Source of the DNA: Pseudescherichia vulneris NBRC 102420
GTDB taxonomy: Bacteria; Pseudomonadota; Gammaproteobacteria; Enterobacterales; Enterobacteriaceae
Direction: 5' to 3'
Length of the DNA stretch: 64,000 bases
Assembly (NCBI RefSeq): GCF_000759795.1
Contig: NZ_BBMZ01000002.1
Coordinates: 124,001-188,000 of the forward strand
Below, piece after piece: positions 8,049-15,144 of this stretch. The stretch's first letter is position 1; the number at the start of each line of letters is the position of its first letter. The position numbers were made by a program, and so were the translations under genes. The notes beneath the pieces are model-generated. The model saw only the letters and a list, made by a program, of their open reading frames with translations. It was not told the DNA's origin and searched no databases.

Positions 8049-8420
8049 CTATTTAGTGCCTTTATCGTAGATCTTGTTAATGGCTTCGCTATTAGCGATA
8101 AGCGTACATTTCAGCACTTGATACTCACCCGGAAGTGAACCACCGATCTTTTCTTGAAGCTGATTATCAATGGTTTTGTCTGCCTCTTCGAACAATTCAG
8201 TGGACACGTTACTGGCTTCAAGCCACGCAGCTGCGCTGACCATAGCGTCATTCTTTAAAGACTCACTGTCAGCTATTTTACTAATGCAACGGTTTTGCAC
8301 CCAATTACTAAAAATCTCCTGCTGAGAAAAGCTGTTTACTTTTGGCAACGTTTGCGCGCAAACAAAAAAGGAAATCATTAATGGAAAGAAAACCAACAAA
8401 GTCACTAGTTTTTTAATCAC
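8049..8420 (-). CDS. Tai4-like periplasmic immunity protein (orphan)
   Basis: A 123-residue protein with a GTG start and a signal peptide (residues 1-22, hydrophobic LLVFFPLMISFFVCA). The mature part has the layout of the Tai4 amidase-immunity family: a conserved central NRCISKIA segment, a helical middle (SAAAWLEASNV) and a C-terminal LKCTLIANSEAINKIYDK that mirrors the C-F/Y-HSxEL end of the other two Tai4-like proteins in this window. Two cysteines could form the family disulfide. No Tae4 gene lies beside it, so it looks like an orphan immunity gene that protects against amidases of other strains. It is more diverged than the copies at 10233 and 11531. Confidence 0.6.
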   Translation of the reverse strand: MIKKLVTLLVFFPLMISFFVCAQTLPKVNSFSQQEIFSNWVQNRCISKIADSESLKNDAMVSAAAWLEASNVSTELFEEADKTIDNQLQEKIGGSLPGEYQVLKCTLIANSEAINKIYDKGTK

Positions 8421-8523
8421 AACATAACATGCTCATTCTCGCATTAAAAAATAGTACAAATATACTACATCACATTGAGGGCAACTTCTTAAGCTACACC
8501 TTATAATAAGCCGCCCTATTCAT

Positions 8524-8928
8524 TTATTGTTCGTAAGGCATTTCCTTTAGGGTTTTAATGCGATCCAGATCCATCTGAGTAACACATTCATTCGTAAAGT
8601 CGAGACGTAAATTTGTACCTTTTGTTGCTGGGTGTGCTTTGAGAACACACTGATAATCACGAAATTTTAGCCAAGAGCGCTGCGCTTCAAGAAAGGTACT
8701 AAGATACGATTTCTTAACCTCGGGCTCATTGCGAAACAATTGGTCAATACGTTTTTTTGTATTGGCGTATTCCTTATTTAAGGTAGACTCAGCTTCAGCT
8801 TTATTTGCAGTTGAGCAATTCAAAACTTCAGCATCATTAGCGCCTTGTGAGCAATCTTGTATCGCATATGCATTTACTGAATATGTAGTACCTAGTATTA
8901 AAGCTGGAACAAAAAATCTAAAAATCAT
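8524..8928 (-). CDS. LprI-like (DUF1311) periplasmic protein
   Basis: Starting at ATG 8928, the protein has a signal peptide (IFRFFVPALILGTTYSVNAYA) and a mature domain of about 110 residues with four spaced cysteines (QDCSQG, VLNCSTA, YQCVLKA, NECVTQ), an LNKEYANTKKRI helix and a QRSWLKFRDYQC segment. These are the hallmarks of the DUF1311/LprI family, whose best-known member inhibits lysozyme in mycobacteria. It overlaps the stop of the upstream lipoprotein gene by 11 bases. In this cluster of immunity-like genes it is a candidate immunity protein against a periplasmic cell-wall hydrolase, but no partner effector is adjacent. The longer reading frame to 9006 would destroy the signal peptide and is not used. 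Confidence 0.65.
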   Translation of the reverse strand: MIFRFFVPALILGTTYSVNAYAIQDCSQGANDAEVLNCSTANKAEAESTLNKEYANTKKRIDQLFRNEPEVKKSYLSTFLEAQRSWLKFRDYQCVLKAHPATKGTNLRLDFTNECVTQMDLDRIKTLKEMPYEQ

Positions 8929-9322
8929 TTTTGACAATCCTGTACTGACCCAATACATATTCTTGTAATTCAAAACGGGCAGCATAACGCACCGCGTCAT
9001 TTCCATCCGTAACCCTAAGAGTTACATCGTACTCACCAGCCTGCCAGTTGATACCGTTCCATTGATGGCAATCATGGACATCTAACCTAACAACAGGCGA
9101 ATAGGTAGCAGGTTCAGAAATCGTTCTCCAATCTGCCCCCTCTCGTTTCATAACCGTTGGTGCATGGCTGCTTAAAGAGTTATCGGGACCTGAGCCACGG
9201 ATAATACTGAAGCATGGCTCGTTTTCTTTTAGCGTCACCAATAACGGTTCATACTGAGCAGGGTGAGAGATGCAGCCGCTATTGATAAAAACAACTACCG
9301 AAGCGACAGTGAACATTCTCAT
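8918..9322 (-). CDS. Putative T6SS immunity periplasmic lipoprotein
   Basis: Starting at ATG 9322, the protein has a lipoprotein signal (MFTVASVVVFINSGC) with a cysteine at about residue 17 followed by ISHP, and a mature domain of about 117 residues rich in beta-strand segments (PVVRLDVHDCHQW, GEYDVTLRVTDG, YAARFELQEYVLG). Two further cysteines (EPCFSI, VHDCHQW) may form a disulfide. It resembles small lipoproteins that databases label as putative T6SS immunity lipoproteins in Enterobacter; that recollection could not be checked here. An in-frame TTG 7 codons upstream is a less likely start. The gene runs directly into the LprI-like gene, suggesting one transcript. Confidence 0.55.
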   Translation of the reverse strand: MRMFTVASVVVFINSGCISHPAQYEPLLVTLKENEPCFSIIRGSGPDNSLSSHAPTVMKREGADWRTISEPATYSPVVRLDVHDCHQWNGINWQAGEYDVTLRVTDGNDAVRYAARFELQEYVLGQYRIVKNDF

Positions 9323-9392
9323 AACCAAACCCGCTACCTTCAACGTTTAAAAGTATTTGCGACAAAGATTGCTATCTATCAGGTACAATCTA

Positions 9393-10199
9393 TTACATAA
9401 ACTGCTGTGTAATGGTATCAACTCTATCTTTCATTGCTTTCTCAATGCAATCTGTATCAGCCTTACATTGGTTACGTTTTTTTAGCCAGTTCATTTGAGT
9501 TGCTTTTATCTTGTTTAAGGTAGCTTTGTCATCGGGCATAATTTTTTGTTGTTGCATCACCAATATCTTGTAAGCTTGATTAACGCTATTATCCCAAGAG
9601 GCTAGCTCATTATCGGCGCATATTGTTCTTTCAGTCTGGTTCAGAGTGCCTTCGCATTGAAATGAGGGCTGAATCTTTTCATTCGTACCGATGCGCTGCA
9701 TTATGAGATAGCTATTATCGTACCAGTTAGTTATTAACAAGTTAGATTCTAGTAATGCCGCCCAGTTACTGATGGTTTCACCTTGCGGGCCAAACTTACC
9801 TGCCCCGCAGTCGATGAGTACTGGCGTAACATCTTTTTCTGACAGACCAAAATCCTTTGCTTTGGGATCGTGTGGTTCAGCGTAACGTTTTCCGGAACTT
9901 TGTTGAATCAGTTTATCTAGTGAAAGTGTTCTTTGTTCCGCGTAATGAGCATTAGAACAGGTTACCGTGGAATCAATATTTGAGTGAATTCCACCATTAT
10001 CAAAATTGACCTTTCTTCCTACATAATGAGGATCGTTTTCTGTCGTGGCAGCGGTAGTGGTTGCCAGAGTGTCTAAACGTACAGATATGACCCGCCACTG
10101 CCCGCTTATTTCATTAACACCTGAGACTAGATCATTAGCGTACAGGATTGCTGGTGTAGCAATAAAAAAGCCATATAAAAAAGATTTAATAAAGCTCAT
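9393..10199 (-). CDS. Secreted two-domain protein with C-terminal LprI-like domain
   Basis: A 268-residue protein with a signal peptide (residues 1-21, FLYGFFIATPAILYA). Residues about 25-175 form a domain I do not recognise (GQWRVISVRLDTL, YVGRKVNFDNGG, WAALLESNLLITNWYDNSYLIM). Residues about 180-268 form an LprI/DUF1311 domain with the pattern FQCEGTLNQTERTIC, LASWDNSVNQAYKIL, QMNWLKKRNQC and DCIEKAMKDRV. It sits in the middle of the orphan immunity run behind hcp. It is likely a periplasmic protein that blocks a cell-wall hydrolase through the C-terminal domain; the N-terminal domain may give target specificity. Function is inferred. Confidence 0.6.
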   Translation of the reverse strand: MSFIKSFLYGFFIATPAILYANDLVSGVNEISGQWRVISVRLDTLATTTAATTENDPHYVGRKVNFDNGGIHSNIDSTVTCSNAHYAEQRTLSLDKLIQQSSGKRYAEPHDPKAKDFGLSEKDVTPVLIDCGAGKFGPQGETISNWAALLESNLLITNWYDNSYLIMQRIGTNEKIQPSFQCEGTLNQTERTICADNELASWDNSVNQAYKILVMQQQKIMPDDKATLNKIKATQMNWLKKRNQCKADTDCIEKAMKDRVDTITQQFM

Positions 10200-10232
10200 T
10201 TTTACAATTCGCTTAAGTATTTACTTAGACGC

Positions 10233-10604
10233 TCAGTTATCTTGCTTACCTTTATACTTTTTAATAAGGGCAGCCAACTCTTTGCTATGATAAAAATCTA
10301 TACACTTCGCCATTGTCATGGGTACGCCCGCCTGGCTTCCATATTTCTTATCAAGGAAGGTTTTGCCCAGCTTTTCTACGGCGGTATACGCTTCCAGCGA
10401 GTAGTCACCAAACTCAACATATCCCCTGGCCGCAGCAGAAGCATCTTCTCTCACTTCATCAGCCTGATACCCCTGAGCAAGACAGGTGCTCAAAGCATAG
10501 TTTTTCAAATACTCTTCTGGGCTGTACTCCATGCGACCAATCGCTTGCGAAGATAGCAAAAAACAACCCAAGGCAAGCAAACTGCATTTATCTTTCATCA
10601 TCAT
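10233..10604 (-). CDS. Tai4-family immunity protein (orphan copy)
   Basis: A 123-residue protein with a signal peptide (CSLLALGCFLLSSQAIG) and a mature domain that shares the family layout with the Tai4 at 11531-11959: EYLKNYALSTCLAQGY near residue 30, AARGYVEFGDYSLEAY near residue 60, and MTMAKCIDFYHSKELAALI near the C-terminus. Two conserved cysteines (STC and AKC) match the disulfide of Tai4 dimers. Tai4 binds and blocks the Tae4 amidase in the periplasm. The gene lies directly after hcp, separated from it by the hcp hairpin, and has no Tae4 next to it, so it looks like an extra immunity gene for a variant amidase. Confidence 0.72.
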   Translation of the reverse strand: MMMKDKCSLLALGCFLLSSQAIGRMEYSPEEYLKNYALSTCLAQGYQADEVREDASAAARGYVEFGDYSLEAYTAVEKLGKTFLDKKYGSQAGVPMTMAKCIDFYHSKELAALIKKYKGKQDN

Positions 10605-10611
10605 GCCCCAG

Positions 10612-10642
10612 GAAAGATAAAGTGAGCCCTTGCGGGCTCACT
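10612..10642 (-). terminator. Hairpin after hcp
   Basis: AGTGAGCCC-TTGC-GGGCTCACT (10621-10642) is a perfect 9-bp stem just past the hcp stop codon. On the minus strand it is followed by TTTATCTTTCC, a broken U-run. It could be a partial terminator or a stabiliser that lets hcp mRNA accumulate above its neighbours, as is common for this abundant tube protein. Confidence 0.65.
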
Positions 10643-10646
10643 GCTA

Positions 10647-11129
10647 TTACGCTTCTTTGTTTTCTTTGATGTTCCAGCCAGCGCTGCTTTCAGCACCTTT
10701 ACCACCAGCAGCAGTCTGCTCCCAGTACTGCTGTTTCACTTTCGCAGCCTGGAATGCATAGGTCACACCAACAGTGTCACCGTTGTCTGCACCGGTGTAC
10801 TGAACGGACGTTACCAGCACGTCTTCCAGCGTGATACGACCGTATTCCACCTGCTGACCGCCTGCTTTACAAACAGACAGTTCAACTTTGGTCAGGTGTT
10901 TACCGCTGGCGCAGTGCTTCAGGATAGCAGTCGTTGATTTGTCGATCAGCGCGTTAACGTGCAGGTCGTTAAAGTTAACTTTACCGGCACCGCCGCCACC
11001 GCCAACGCTCATATTACCCGGTTGGGACGCACCCCAGGAGAAAGAGTTAATGTCAGTCCAACCAGTGTGATTCGAGTCTTTCGATTCACCTGTAACACCT
11101 TCAACCTTCAGGAACATATCAATAGCCAT
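10647..11129 (-). CDS. hcp: T6SS tube protein Hcp (TssD)
   Basis: Starting at ATG 11129 (MAIDMFLKVEGVTGESKDSN), this 160-residue protein is a canonical Hcp. It forms hexameric rings that stack into the T6SS inner tube and carry small effectors in their lumen. Family landmarks are the SWGASQPG strand, the glycine run in MSVGGGGGAGK, FNDLHVNALIDKSTTAI and the ending YAFQAAKVKQQYWEQTAAGG. An upstream in-frame ATG at 11198 is ignored because the family starts at MAIDMF. The gene lies inside the effector/immunity island rather than next to tssBC, and a strong hairpin follows it. Confidence 0.95.
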   Translation of the reverse strand: MAIDMFLKVEGVTGESKDSNHTGWTDINSFSWGASQPGNMSVGGGGGAGKVNFNDLHVNALIDKSTTAILKHCASGKHLTKVELSVCKAGGQQVEYGRITLEDVLVTSVQYTGADNGDTVGVTYAFQAAKVKQQYWEQTAAGGKGAESSAGWNIKENKEA

Positions 11130-11240
11130 AGTATCTACTCTTCGTGATTGAAAATTATTGCTTTCAAAAAAGCACTTATATGGCAAACAGGAAAGCATGG
11201 GGCTGAATAAAACCGTCCATATTTTACCTCTGCCTCTAGC

Positions 11241-11263
11241 CTGAACGCTGTTAACGCGTTCAG
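11241..11263. repeat. 8-bp palindrome with 7-base spacer upstream of hcp
   Basis: CTGAACGC at 11241-11248 and GCGTTCAG at 11256-11263 form a perfect inverted repeat around TGTTAAC, about 110 bases upstream of the hcp start. No U-run follows. It could be an operator or a weak hairpin in the hcp leader. Confidence 0.4.
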
Positions 11264-11294
11264 ATCATCCAGAGCGGTTGCAATAGCCACCACT

Positions 11295-11435
11295 CTAAAT
11301 CTGGTCAGACGCGCTTATTACGCGAATGAGTAATAATTTGCTCGTGCGGCACTTACATCCGCAGCTTTGTTTTTCCGCCAAAGAATATACTGCAATCAAT
11401 GCAAAGGATAACACTACCAAAATTAGTGCCCTCAT
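11295..11435 (-). CDS. Candidate 46-residue membrane-anchored small protein
   Basis: A 46-codon frame begins at ATG 11435. The first 20 residues (MRALILVVLSFALIAVYSLA) are strongly hydrophobic, like a signal anchor, followed by a cysteine cluster (SCGCKC). No good ribosome site is visible (GCAAGTG upstream). It lies between tai4 and hcp in the same orientation. It may be a real small protein, a degraded remnant of a secreted protein, or chance. No family is recognised. Confidence 0.2.
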   Translation of the reverse strand: MRALILVVLSFALIAVYSLAEKQSCGCKCRTSKLLLIRVISASDQI

Positions 11436-11530
11436 CACTTGCGTTATAGTGCTACGGCTGCGAAAAAATCAGTGAATCACCCAACATTAACTAACAACAC
11501 TTATAAGTAACAGGAGTTAGTATTAATCCC

Positions 11531-11959
11531 TCAACTCGGTGGATTATCTTCAATCCAGGTACGTTCCGGATCGCCGCTAATCAACTGCGGGATCAGTCTA
11601 TCAAGCTCATCGCTATGGTAAAGACGTAGACAATTTAAGGTCATGCCCTGTACCTTTGGCATTCTTTCGGAATGAAACGAATTTGCGCTATTTTTATACT
11701 TATTAATAATAGCGTTAATTTTATCATTGCCGTTTTCAACGTCGAAAGGCATCCACTCAACTAATGCATTACCGCTGCGTGCGGCGTCCAGTGAAAACTG
11801 ACTCTTATCATCTGCAACTTGTGCAAGGCAGCGGGTTAGCACCATATCTTTAAGGACTTGCTTGTATGGCATCTTTTTTACAAACCATACTGGATCATCA
11901 CCTGCATTTGCTGTTGCTGAAATGACAAACAATACAAACCCTAAAAGTCTATTATTCAT
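11531..11959 (-). CDS. tai4: Amidase immunity protein Tai4 (cognate to tae4)
   Basis: The start is ATG 11959, preceded by a strong GGGAGGTAAG ribosome site. A longer frame to 12028 would place 23 extra residues before the signal peptide. The signal peptide is MNNRLLGFVLFVISATANA, and the mature protein of about 123 residues has the Tai4 pattern: VLKDMVLTRCLAQVADD, AARSGNALVEWMPF and MTLNCLRLYHSDELDRLIPQ. In solved systems Tai4 is a periplasmic dimer that inserts into the Tae4 active-site cleft. It lies directly downstream of tae4 in the same direction, as expected for the cognate immunity gene. Confidence 0.82.
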   Translation of the reverse strand: MNNRLLGFVLFVISATANAGDDPVWFVKKMPYKQVLKDMVLTRCLAQVADDKSQFSLDAARSGNALVEWMPFDVENGNDKINAIINKYKNSANSFHSERMPKVQGMTLNCLRLYHSDELDRLIPQLISGDPERTWIEDNPPS

Positions 11960-12068
11960 AGCAACGCTTACCTCCCTGGCGGGGATCTGACTGATACTGT
12001 TACTTTGATATAACGCTATTCGAAGCAAAATAGCCCAGTATTCACCCTAAGCGAAAACCCTTACAAGC

Positions 12069-12563
12069 TTACTTCAGCTCCCAAAACCAGATCTCTTTAC
12101 AGTCTGTATAGCAATCTGAGTTACATTGCATCATGTTATCGCCAACTGGCTCCAGCAGATCTATATGGCCACCGTTGTAATTGGTAATCTTATTGAAGAA
12201 CACCACGCCTTTGCGATTTCTTAATTTCTCTGCTGCCTGACGGATATCACTGTAGATCTCAGCTTTACCAAACACGCTTGTTTTATAAAGCTGATCTGCG
12301 AGTAACTTCGCCCCCGGCTCAATCTTCTTGCCTTTATAAGGGCCTGCCTTAACCGATAACCGACCTTCAAAGTTGACATTACATTTCAACAAAGCAAGGC
12401 TCATACGTACAGCACAGGTATTTTGATAACCAGCGTTAGATTTAATGAGTGCACTCGCATCATAACCAATTTCCGAAAAAAGTTGGTCTCGTGACACGTA
12501 TCCAGGACGTACCTCATTAGCCGAATAATGGTTTTTCTTTAATTGCTCATAGAGTGGTTTCAT
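12069..12563 (-). CDS. tae4: T6SS peptidoglycan amidase effector Tae4
   Basis: A 164-residue NlpC/P60-type cysteine hydrolase of the Tae4 family, which cuts the gamma-D-glutamyl-mDAP bond of peptidoglycan in target cells. The catalytic cysteine is C50 in NTCAVRMSLAL, the histidine is H133 in NGGHIDLLEP with D135 behind it, and a cysteine-rich end (MQCNSDCYTDCKEIWFWEL) matches the disulfide-bearing C-terminus of the family. There is no signal peptide, as expected for Hcp-delivered cargo. The start codon overlaps the stop of the Rap1a-like gene (ATGA at 12560-12563), so the producer makes immunity protein before effector; tai4 follows 109 bases downstream of the stop. Confidence 0.9.
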   Translation of the reverse strand: MKPLYEQLKKNHYSANEVRPGYVSRDQLFSEIGYDASALIKSNAGYQNTCAVRMSLALLKCNVNFEGRLSVKAGPYKGKKIEPGAKLLADQLYKTSVFGKAEIYSDIRQAAEKLRNRKGVVFFNKITNYNGGHIDLLEPVGDNMMQCNSDCYTDCKEIWFWELK

Positions 12564-12973
12564 TTTGGTTTGGTCTCTCCGCAGGGAAGGTCTTTTGCCA
12601 ATGCCTCAGTGATAAGAACAGATGCTCGCTCTTTTTTTCGCTCGGGGGACAATTTATTCATATAATCGAATAATCCCTCACGTAGTGATCCCGGTAAAGC
12701 CAGCTTATAGCTGCACCATGCAGTACCTTCCGTGGCATCCATTACGCCCAGCAAATACATATTCGCTTTAATGCGCTCTCGCTCATCGGTTTTCGAAAGC
12801 CAGGCATTGAGAAAGCGCTCACCGCTTAGATTGACATCATTTCGTGAGAGTAAAGCCGTATCGCGCAAAAGGTTGGATGTGTCATCCGCTGGTTGTGATT
12901 CCGATGCAGACCATGCTGTTCCACTGAGGCTAAGCAGAACTAATGGCGCAGCGAGAACGCATTTTAGCGACAT
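12560..12973 (-). CDS. Rap1a/Tai-family periplasmic immunity protein
   Basis: A 137-residue protein with a signal peptide (residues 1-22, CVLAAPLVLLSLSGTAWSA) and a mature helical domain with the Rap1a signature YLLGVMDATEGTAWCSY around residues 70-90 and a second cysteine in DLPCGE near the end. In Serratia, Rap1a and Rap2a protect against two Tae4-type amidases. Here a Rap1a-like gene lies upstream and a Tai4 gene downstream of a single tae4, with a 4-base overlap into tae4. It may be a second protector against the same amidase, or the remnant partner of a lost one. It is preceded by a CCTCC-complementary ribosome site (AGGAGGA). Confidence 0.75.
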   Translation of the reverse strand: MSLKCVLAAPLVLLSLSGTAWSASESQPADDTSNLLRDTALLSRNDVNLSGERFLNAWLSKTDERERIKANMYLLGVMDATEGTAWCSYKLALPGSLREGLFDYMNKLSPERKKERASVLITEALAKDLPCGETKPK

Positions 12974-13005
12974 ATCATATTCCTCCTGAATAATTGAAGC
13001 GGCTT

Positions 13006-13035
13006 GCCATGCCGGATCGCACGATCCGGCATGGC
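13006..13035. terminator. 14-bp perfect hairpin between tssC and the effector island
   Basis: GCCATGCCGGATCG at 13006-13019 and CGATCCGGCATGGC at 13022-13035 form a perfect stem with a two-base centre, just after the tssC stop (13042). On the minus strand no U-run follows, so it is probably a stabilising or attenuating hairpin, or a REP-like element. It marks the right border of the effector island. Confidence 0.6.
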
Positions 13036-13041
13036 TATCAT

Positions 13042-14541
13042 TTAAGAATCGTTGCTCTTCAGCGACGGCAGCTTCGACACCAGACGCAGAGAAACGGTCA
13101 GGCCTTCCAGCTGGTAGTGCGGACGCAGGAAGAACTTCGCGGCGTAGTAACCTGGGTTGTCTTCGATCTCCTGCACCTGCACTTCTGCTGCGGCCAGCGG
13201 TTTGCGGGATTTGGTCTCCTGCGAAGAGTTAGCCGGGTCGCCGTCGACGTAGTTCATCACCCAGTCATTCAGCCAGCGCTCCATCTCTTCGCGCTCGCGG
13301 AAGGAACCAATCTTGTCGCGCACGATGCACTTCAGGTAGTGCGCGAAGCGGCAGCAGGCAAACAGATACGGCAGGCGTGCCGCCAGACGGGCGTTGGCAG
13401 TCGCGTCCGGATCGTGATACTCCGCTGGCTTCTGCAACGACTGCGCACCAATAAAGGCGGCAAAGTCGGAGTTCTTGCGGTGGATCAGCGGCATAAAGCC
13501 GTTCTTCGCCAGCTCGGCTTCACGACGGTCGCTAATGGCGATCTCAGTCGGACACTTCATGTCCACGCCGCCGTCATCGCTCGGGAAGGTATGGCACGGC
13601 AGGTTCTCTACTGCCCCACCCGACTCCACGCCACGGATAGAGGTGCACCAGCCGAACTCTTTGAAGGAGCGGTTAATGTTGGCGGCCATCGCATAGGCGG
13701 CGTTTGCCCATGAATAGCTGTCATGGTTCGCGCCGTCGGTCTCTTCTTCAAAATCGAAGCTATCTACCGGGTTAGAACGAATGCCGTAAGGCAGGCGCGA
13801 CAAGAAGCGCGGCATCACCATGCCCAGATAGCGTGCATCTTCGGATTCGCGCAGTGAACGCCAGGCGGCGTATTCGGTGTTCTGGAAAATCTTGGTCAGG
13901 TCGCGTGGGTTCGCCAGCTCCTGCCAGGACTCCATCTGCATGACGCTTGGCGCAGTACCGGTGATGAACGGACAGTGTGCCGCAGCACCAATGCGCGCCA
14001 TCTCGCTCAGCAGCTCCACATCCTGCGGGCTGTGGTCAAAGTAGTAGTCGCCCACGATGCAGCCAAACGGCTCGCCACCGAACTGACCATACTCCTGCTC
14101 GTAGACTTTTTTGAAGATAGGGCTCTGATCCCAGCCCACCCCTTTGTAACGCTTGAGGGTACGGCCCAGCTCCTGCTTGGAGATGCTCATAAAGCGAATC
14201 TTCAGCATCTCATCGGTTTCGGAGTTGTTTACCAGGTAGCTCAGACCACGCCACGCGCTCTCCAGTTTCTGGAACTCGTCGTGGTGGATGATCTGGTTCA
14301 CCTGGCGGGAGAGCTGCTCGTCGATACCGGCGATCAGGTTCTGGATGGTACGGTAGGTATCGTTAGAAAAAGTAACCGTGTTCTCCAGCGCCTGCTGCGC
14401 CAGGGTTTTTACCGCGCTCTCTACGGCTGAACGTGCCTGGTCAGTCTTCGGGCGGAACTCTTTGTTCAACAGCGCGCTGAACTCATCCTGGCTAAACGCC
14501 TGCCCCGCCTGCTGCTCATGTTGTTGAGAAGGATTGCTCAT
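13042..14541 (-). CDS. tssC: T6SS sheath large subunit TssC (VipB)
   Basis: A 499-residue TssC, the large subunit of the contractile sheath that wraps the Hcp tube. Family landmarks include FQKLESAWRGLSYLVNNSET (about residue 90), FGCIVGDYYFDHSPQDVELL (about 160), LPYGIRSNPVDSFDFEEE (about 245) and RFAHYLKCIVRDKIGSF (about 400), ending YQLEGLTVSLRLVSKLPS. It starts 3 bases after the tssB stop, and the two proteins form heterodimers. The length is normal for the family. A perfect hairpin follows, after which the effector island begins. Confidence 0.96.
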   Translation of the reverse strand: MSNPSQQHEQQAGQAFSQDEFSALLNKEFRPKTDQARSAVESAVKTLAQQALENTVTFSNDTYRTIQNLIAGIDEQLSRQVNQIIHHDEFQKLESAWRGLSYLVNNSETDEMLKIRFMSISKQELGRTLKRYKGVGWDQSPIFKKVYEQEYGQFGGEPFGCIVGDYYFDHSPQDVELLSEMARIGAAAHCPFITGTAPSVMQMESWQELANPRDLTKIFQNTEYAAWRSLRESEDARYLGMVMPRFLSRLPYGIRSNPVDSFDFEEETDGANHDSYSWANAAYAMAANINRSFKEFGWCTSIRGVESGGAVENLPCHTFPSDDGGVDMKCPTEIAISDRREAELAKNGFMPLIHRKNSDFAAFIGAQSLQKPAEYHDPDATANARLAARLPYLFACCRFAHYLKCIVRDKIGSFREREEMERWLNDWVMNYVDGDPANSSQETKSRKPLAAAEVQVQEIEDNPGYYAAKFFLRPHYQLEGLTVSLRLVSKLPSLKSNDS

Positions 14542-14544
14542 CGA

Positions 14545-15069
14545 TTACTCCTCGTTACCTTTTACGCTATCGTCATTTTTTGGCATCTGGCTCAGGGATT
14601 TGAGCAGGGTCGGATCCTGAAGGATCTTGGCGATCAGCTCTTCTGCACCGTTTTTACCGTCCATGTAGGTCAGCAGGTTGGAGAGCTGCGTGCGCGCCTC
14701 CAGCAGCTTATTCAGCGGCTCGACCTTACGGGCAATCGCATCCGGCAGGAAATCTTCCATGCTTTCAAAGGTCAGATCGACGTTCAGCTTGCCGTCGCCG
14801 GTCAGCGTGTTGTCCACGTGGAAGGCCACGCGTGGCTTCAGGGCTTTCATACGCTCATCGAAGTTGTCGAGGTCGATCTCCATGAACTTACGCTCGTCAA
14901 CCGCAGGCAGGTTCTCAACCGGTTTACCCGCCAGGTCCGCCATCACGCCCATTACGAAGGGAAGCTGGATTTTGCGCTCCGCACCGTAAATCTCTACGTC
15001 ATACTCAATCTGTACGCGTGGCGCACGGTTACGTGCGATAAATTTCTGCCCACTGTTACTCATTGCCAT
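14545..15069 (-). CDS. tssB: T6SS sheath small subunit TssB (VipA)
   Basis: Starting at the ATG at 15069, preceded by GGAGAG, the protein (about 174 residues) begins MAMSNSGQKFIARNRAPRVQ, the standard TssB N-terminus. The domain then shows PFVMGVMADLAGKP and FMEIDLDNFDERMKAL. TssB pairs with TssC to form the sheath, and its N-terminal helix is the target of ClpV and of TagJ. An in-frame ATG 5 codons upstream (15084) is possible but would place the ribosome site wrongly. It is a complete gene, tightly coupled to tssC. Confidence 0.95.
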   Translation of the reverse strand: MAMSNSGQKFIARNRAPRVQIEYDVEIYGAERKIQLPFVMGVMADLAGKPVENLPAVDERKFMEIDLDNFDERMKALKPRVAFHVDNTLTGDGKLNVDLTFESMEDFLPDAIARKVEPLNKLLEARTQLSNLLTYMDGKNGAEELIAKILQDPTLLKSLSQMPKNDDSVKGNEE

Positions 15070-15144
15070 GATGCTCTCCATCAAAGATGCGCTGTGAAAA
15101 TGTGGCGACCAGCATCAGGCCAGACGCCGTTACAGGGTTATGCG

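Larger units (their letters stand above)
11130..11530. other. Gene-poor stretch upstream of hcp
   Basis: About 400 bases between tai4 and hcp. It should hold the hcp promoter if hcp is transcribed separately, but I could not identify convincing -35/-10 or sigma-54 elements. It contains a palindrome, CTGAACGC-TGTTAAC-GCGTTCAG, at 11241-11263 and a 46-codon open frame (11295-11435) described separately. Confidence 0.4.

Noticed and set aside
11130-11198. Extended Hcp N-terminus from 11198
   Set aside because: Hcp proteins start at MAIDMF; the extra residues are leader sequence and would disturb the tube subunit.
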